Shown: piece after piece, positions 7,217 to 9,832 of the stretch
How positions within the stretch are numbered: the stretch's first letter is position 1
Layout: each line of letters starts with the position of its first letter
Source: Blastocatellia bacterium
Lineage (GTDB): Bacteria; Acidobacteriota; Blastocatellia; Pyrinomonadales; Pyrinomonadaceae
Reading direction: 5' to 3'
NCBI GenBank assembly: GCA_003175865.1
Contig: PSRF01000225.1
Span: 1 to 9,832, forward strand
DNA length: 9,832 nucleotides
The notes under the pieces: model-generated
Told to the model about the DNA's origin: nothing
Database searches by the model: none
What the model saw: the letters and a program-made list of their open reading frames with translations, nothing else
Made by a program: the position numbers and the translations under genes

Positions 7217-8272
7217 TTAACGATTTGCAGTTGTCTTCTTGTTCTGAGCATCAAGATCGACTTCTGGTAATTGCCATTTGTTCTCCAGCACAAACGCTTC
7301 AGGCCGATACTCTTTATTCAGTTCGACCGAAGTCGGATCTTGATAGGTAATCTTCAACTTATACTGATCCTGCGGGCGTGTGATTTCAATCCGAGCGGGT
7401 AGCGACGCCGTAGTATTCGTTCCAAATGGTTTGTCGTCAAAATAGGAAACGTCGGTTACAAGCAGGCCGCGATCATCGTAGGTCTGCAGGCGCGCCAAAC
7501 GTACCCCGTTTGAACTAGTACGATCGAACCAGAATCTTCGTAACAACCGTGATTCGTTATCTTTTGCCGTTGTCATTTCCTCCAACAAATAATAGCCGCG
7601 CAACACGCGTGTACCCTTCTTAGAGGTGGAACGTGTATCCGCTTCTTCCTGGAAAAACTCACTCTGCGCATAAATTAGGCCATCAGACAGATCGATCGGT
7701 TTGGGCAGGAGCGCATCTGTCAAATGCTGTGGCCTCAGATTGGAAAGCGCACTAACGGTTTGTTTCTCTTTTTGCTTGTCGTCTTTTGACGTCGCTCCAA
7801 TACCATCGGTCGCAAGCTTCGGATAGACGGCACTGTTGGTTCCTTTCACAAAACGCTTGTACTTATCGTCGCCCTTCAGGACCGCTACCGCAAAGTGCTC
7901 ACCATCGGACGCCATTTGCGCGATATCAACGAAAGTGAATTGAATGATCAAATAGATCTTCCCGGGACGCTGCAGTGTGACTGTGCCATCAACTTGTCGA
8001 TACTTTTCTGCGATACCAACCGATGCGAACGAAGTATCTTCAAACTCGATGTCTATTTTGCCATGCATAGAATGCACTGCGGTCAGACGATTTACTTCCT
8101 CAATCAAGCGGCTTCTATTTGCATTCGAAAGAGGAAGCAGCTGAGGCACTTGAACTTTCTTATGAGTGCCAAAAAGAGAACAAGCCGAGTTGAAAATCAG
8201 AAGAAAACCGATGAAAGCCGTGAGCAGTAATCGGGGCAAAGCGATTCTGGCGACGGTAGAAAATTTGTGCAT
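7217..8272 (-). CDS. LolB/DUF4292-like outer-membrane lipoprotein
   Basis: 351-residue predicted lipoprotein. The N-terminus MHKF...LPRLLLTAFIGFLL ends in a lipobox-like FNSAC, giving lipidation at C31; Asn at -3 is atypical. The mature part begins with a helix (SNANRSRLIEEVNRLTAVHSM) and then has strand-rich sequence of the LolA/LolB lipid-binding type, including GTVTLQRPGKIYLIIQF and SDGEHFAVAV. A charged insert (DDKQKEKQ region) follows, and the C-terminal half has LLRRFWFDR...RLARLQTYDDRG and ARIEITRPQDQYKLKITYQD. The start is ATG 8272; a longer reading from TTG 8338 would put 22 extra residues before the signal peptide. No strong Shine-Dalgarno is seen. A likely role is acceptor or envelope-lipid handling with the LolA-like and LolD-like neighbours. 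Identity is by fold resemblance, so moderate. Confidence 0.75.
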   Translation of the reverse strand: MHKFSTVARIALPRLLLTAFIGFLLIFNSACSLFGTHKKVQVPQLLPLSNANRSRLIEEVNRLTAVHSMHGKIDIEFEDTSFASVGIAEKYRQVDGTVTLQRPGKIYLIIQFTFVDIAQMASDGEHFAVAVLKGDDKYKRFVKGTNSAVYPKLATDGIGATSKDDKQKEKQTVSALSNLRPQHLTDALLPKPIDLSDGLIYAQSEFFQEEADTRSTSKKGTRVLRGYYLLEEMTTAKDNESRLLRRFWFDRTSSNGVRLARLQTYDDRGLLVTDVSYFDDKPFGTNTTASLPARIEITRPQDQYKLKITYQDPTSVELNKEYRPEAFVLENKWQLPEVDLDAQNKKTTANR

Positions 8273-8421
8273 TAGACTATTTGCCTTCAGGCGCAAATCA
8301 TACGTCAGACGCCAAAGGGATCGCGAATTAGCGTTCAACCTAACAAAGAAAACTTTTTGTTGTCAATGCAACGTTTCTTCAGCAAATCGGCGGTATTTCC
8401 CTTTAAATTGATTCACTGTCG

Positions 8422-8850
8422 TCAATCTAACGCAAGGGGAGGCTTATCAAATTTCGCGCGAAGTTTATTGATACTCTTGACAACCTCTGGTCGTCCCAAC
8501 AACTTCTGTTCCAAACTTCGCTTCCCGGGAAAATCGAGCAACATAATCCCCAGGAGAATGGTCAAGAGTCCCTGTCCGGGTACACCAGGGATGGACAACA
8601 CGACCCCTACAGCGACCAATAAAAATCCCAGGATGTTCTTCGCAATTACTTCCGCCGCGTGCAGCGCTGGGCGTGGTCCTGACCAGAACTTCGTCTTGTG
8701 TTTCTTTGAAAAGTGGTCAGCAGGAATTTTGACCAGAATAAAAGAGACGATCGCAAGGTTAATTAGAAATGTTCCTACGAAAATAAGAACACCAATTAAC
8801 GCGCTCCTCCAGGTGATAGAGGTGAAGAAGTCTGTCAACAATTCACTCAT
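8422..8850 (-). CDS. PGPGW-type small membrane protein
   Basis: 142-residue membrane protein resembling the PGPGW family of putative transmembrane proteins, function unknown. There is one N-terminal hydrophobic segment (about 16-41) and a second (about 72-103) that carries the family's Pro/Gly turn, here SIPGVPGQGLLTILLG (87-102), followed by LLDFPGKRSLEQKLLGRPEV, a basic amphipathic tail. The turn reads PGVPGQG and not the PGPGW of the family name. Its ATG overlaps the stop of the HD-domain gene as ATGA (8850-8847), so the two are translated as a unit. No convincing terminator follows; only a weak 5-bp stem lies at the stop codon. Confidence 0.75.
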   Translation of the reverse strand: MSELLTDFFTSITWRSALIGVLIFVGTFLINLAIVSFILVKIPADHFSKKHKTKFWSGPRPALHAAEVIAKNILGFLLVAVGVVLSIPGVPGQGLLTILLGIMLLDFPGKRSLEQKLLGRPEVVKSINKLRAKFDKPPLALD

Positions 8851-9446
8851 CGTGAAAGAGGGGCGATTTGTAAATCAGTCCTCGCTTTCATGAGTGAATC
8901 AAGTACTTCATTGACTACTTGCTGTGGTACTCCATCGAGCTGGAAGTTTCGCTGTCCGGTGACTTCCCAGAACTCATCTAGCCCTCGATGTCCCGCTCGC
9001 TCAAGTGCCAGTGCTTCAACAAGCAAGTCGATGACGTCCGACGCCTTTACAAGCCGAGCCTCGATGCTACGACGTTCTTCATAGTCCTGATACAACTCTT
9101 TGTAATTGCTCGAACTACCGAGTTGGTCTACCACATCGCCAAATGCGGCGGTCTCTGCTCTCTTACGTGTCTCAGCACCAAAATACGAGGTTGCAGTTCT
9201 CGGCATATCGCCAACGCGGACCTCTGACCAATCGTGTAACAGCGCAATTCTGAGGGTCTTTTCGAGATCGACTTTAACGCCTCGACTCACGCACTCGTCC
9301 GCAAGCAACATCGCGGTGACACACACGCCGAACGAATGAGCACCGACTGATTCTGTACTGTTTGGCAAACCTCGCAACGTCCAACCAGTACGTTCCAATC
9401 GCTTCAGACGTTCCAACTCGACAAGAGTCTTTAGTAGTGACGACAT
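8847..9446 (-). CDS. HD-domain phosphohydrolase, YfbR/HDDC2 type
   Basis: 199-residue metal-dependent HD-domain phosphohydrolase. Characterised relatives (E. coli YfbR, human HDDC2) are 5'-deoxynucleotidases that dephosphorylate dNMPs. The N-terminal LKRLERTGWTLRGLPNSTESVGAHSF matches the family's substrate-binding R..GW and metal-ligand His. The metal and catalytic set is visible as H37, H71-D72, E75, D80 (LLHDWSEVRVGDMP) and D137 (KASDVID), with spacing very like YfbR. The length equals that of YfbR. The start is ATG 9446 with no strong Shine-Dalgarno. It is coupled to the PGPGW-type membrane protein downstream, a pairing without an obvious functional link. A role in nucleotide pool cleaning is inferred from family. 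Confidence 0.88.
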   Translation of the reverse strand: MSSLLKTLVELERLKRLERTGWTLRGLPNSTESVGAHSFGVCVTAMLLADECVSRGVKVDLEKTLRIALLHDWSEVRVGDMPRTATSYFGAETRKRAETAAFGDVVDQLGSSSNYKELYQDYEERRSIEARLVKASDVIDLLVEALALERAGHRGLDEFWEVTGQRNFQLDGVPQQVVNEVLDSLMKARTDLQIAPLSR

Positions 9447-9465
9447 AACAAATGCAAGTCTCGGT

Positions 9466-9494
9466 ACTTTAACCTGCGCGCATTAAGGTCGCAA
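9466..9494 (-). promoter_or_regulatory. weak candidate promoter of the HD gene
   Basis: On the minus strand TTGCGA (9494-9489) and TAAAGT (9471-9466) are 17 bp apart, each matching four of six consensus positions. It would start transcription about 13 bases before ATG 9446, just downstream of the metallothionein terminator. The match is weak and could be chance. Confidence 0.3.
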
Positions 9495-9532
9495 ACAAAA
9501 CAAAATGCAGCGACGCCAATTGACGTCGCTGC
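9492..9532 (-). terminator. intrinsic terminator after the metallothionein gene
   Basis: GCAGCGACG and CGTCGCTGC form a perfect 9-bp stem (9507-9515 with 9524-9532) around an 8-base loop. On the minus strand it is followed by ATTTTGTTTTGTTTG, a good U-rich tail. The plus-strand side (TCTTTATA) is poorer. It ends transcription about 140 bases after the metallothionein stop and separates it from the HD gene. Confidence 0.85.
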
Positions 9533-9671
9533 TCTTTATAAGAAGACTGTTCAAATCTACGTTATGTTCTGGGCTCTATCGGTGTTCTGTATCTCCGTTG
9601 TTCTACCTAACTGCGTCTACACTTTGAGTAGGAGGGCAATGTGAAGAGCGACTGAGCAAAGTACAGAGAAA
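9533..9671 (-). other. non-coding stretch, long 3' UTR of the metallothionein gene
   Basis: These 139 bases hold no supportable gene: the minus strand has no ATG-led frame. They would be transcribed as a 3' UTR between the metallothionein stop and the terminator. The minus strand contains CCTCCT (9635-9630), identical to the anti-Shine-Dalgarno core of 16S rRNA. Confidence 0.55.
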
Positions 9672-9824
9672 TTAAGCGTTACAGTGTGGATGTTCACACC
9701 CGCACCTGATCTCCATCACGCCTGACTTCTCCACGTCTTCGCAGTATTTACTACAATACTTCGCATCATCCGTAGTCATGCAATCGCAGACGCCGTGTGC
9801 GCACTTCTTTTCTTCGTTAGCCAT
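9672..9824 (-). CDS. bacterial metallothionein (SmtA/BmtA-like)
   Basis: A 50-residue cysteine-rich protein, too short for many gene finders. It has eight cysteines (C8, C13, C15, C24, C28, C41, C43, C48) and three histidines (H10, H45, H47). The order KCAHGVCDC, then KYCSKYCED, then RCGCEHPHCNA follows the SmtA fold: an N-terminal CxxxxCxC knuckle, a central YCSxxC zinc-finger-like turn and a C-terminal CxC...HxHC. Synechococcus SmtA is of similar length with nine cysteines; one N-terminal cysteine is missing here. Such proteins bind Zn, Cd or Cu in the cytosol for storage or detoxification. The start ATG 9824 is preceded by GGGGGGTT at the window edge, so the promoter and any metal-responsive operator are outside. 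A terminator follows after 140 bases. Confidence 0.88.
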   Translation of the reverse strand: MANEEKKCAHGVCDCMTTDDAKYCSKYCEDVEKSGVMEIRCGCEHPHCNA

Positions 9825-9832
9825 AACCCCCC

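Noticed and set aside
8361..8366. TTGACA on the minus strand upstream of the LolB/DUF4292-like gene
   Set aside because: The matching -10 position reads TTAGGT or GTTAGG, too poor to call; a separate TATGAT at 8302-8297 has no matching -35.
8408..8427. Possible terminator after the PGPGW-type gene
   Set aside because: Only a 5-bp AT-rich stem overlapping the stop codon followed by three T; too weak.
8357..8893. Plus-strand frame of 178 codons opposite the PGPGW-type gene
   Set aside because: Antisense to a supported membrane protein gene, with no domain and no ribosome site; a shadow frame.
9505..9627. Plus-strand 40-codon frame starting at the terminator stem
   Set aside because: Starts inside the terminator hairpin without a ribosome site and gives no recognisable protein.
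1..9832. Mobile element, CRISPR array, tRNA or phage genes
   Set aside because: I searched for terminal repeats, regularly spaced repeats, tRNA-like cloverleafs and transposase or integrase motifs and saw none.

Overview
The window looks like the chromosome of a diderm (Gram-negative type) bacterium of moderate GC. The evidence is a LolA-like carrier with an export signal, a lipoprotein with a lipobox-like site, and a LolD-like ATPase. The mix of a LolA-like gene, a small one-pass membrane protein and a LolB/DUF4292-like lipoprotein reminds me of Acidobacteriota (Blastocatellia-like), but that is an impression and not a demonstrated placement. I see no mobile element, CRISPR array, tRNA or rRNA. 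Nearly all the DNA is coding, and no gene-free stretch exceeds about 225 bases.

Plus-strand half (1-4007): five genes packed head to tail with short gaps or overlaps, probably one operon. They are a TlpA-like thiol-disulfide protein (5' end outside the window), a TMEM175-type potassium channel protein, an ICMT/PEMT-type membrane methyltransferase, pyruvate kinase (GTG start), and a membrane-anchored TPR protein. The last gene runs into the convergent radical SAM gene, and their stop codons overlap.

Minus-strand half (4004-9832), read right to left: a 50-residue bacterial metallothionein (9672-9824) with a strong intrinsic terminator; a YfbR/HDDC2-type HD phosphohydrolase overlapping a PGPGW-type membrane protein by ATGA; then an envelope cluster of a LolB/DUF4292-like lipoprotein, a LolD-like ABC ATPase, a small one-pass membrane protein and a LolA-like periplasmic carrier. 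The LolA-like gene has its own near-consensus promoter (TTGACA, 16 bp, TATAAT), which overlaps the end of the small membrane gene, and its own intrinsic terminator. Beyond it lies a radical SAM enzyme with six additional C-terminal cysteines.

The points most worth following are the Lol-like set that lacks an adjacent LolC/E permease and carries an unfamiliar small membrane protein, the short metallothionein gene with an unusual 3' leader-to-terminator region, and the radical SAM/auxiliary-cluster enzyme of unknown substrate.
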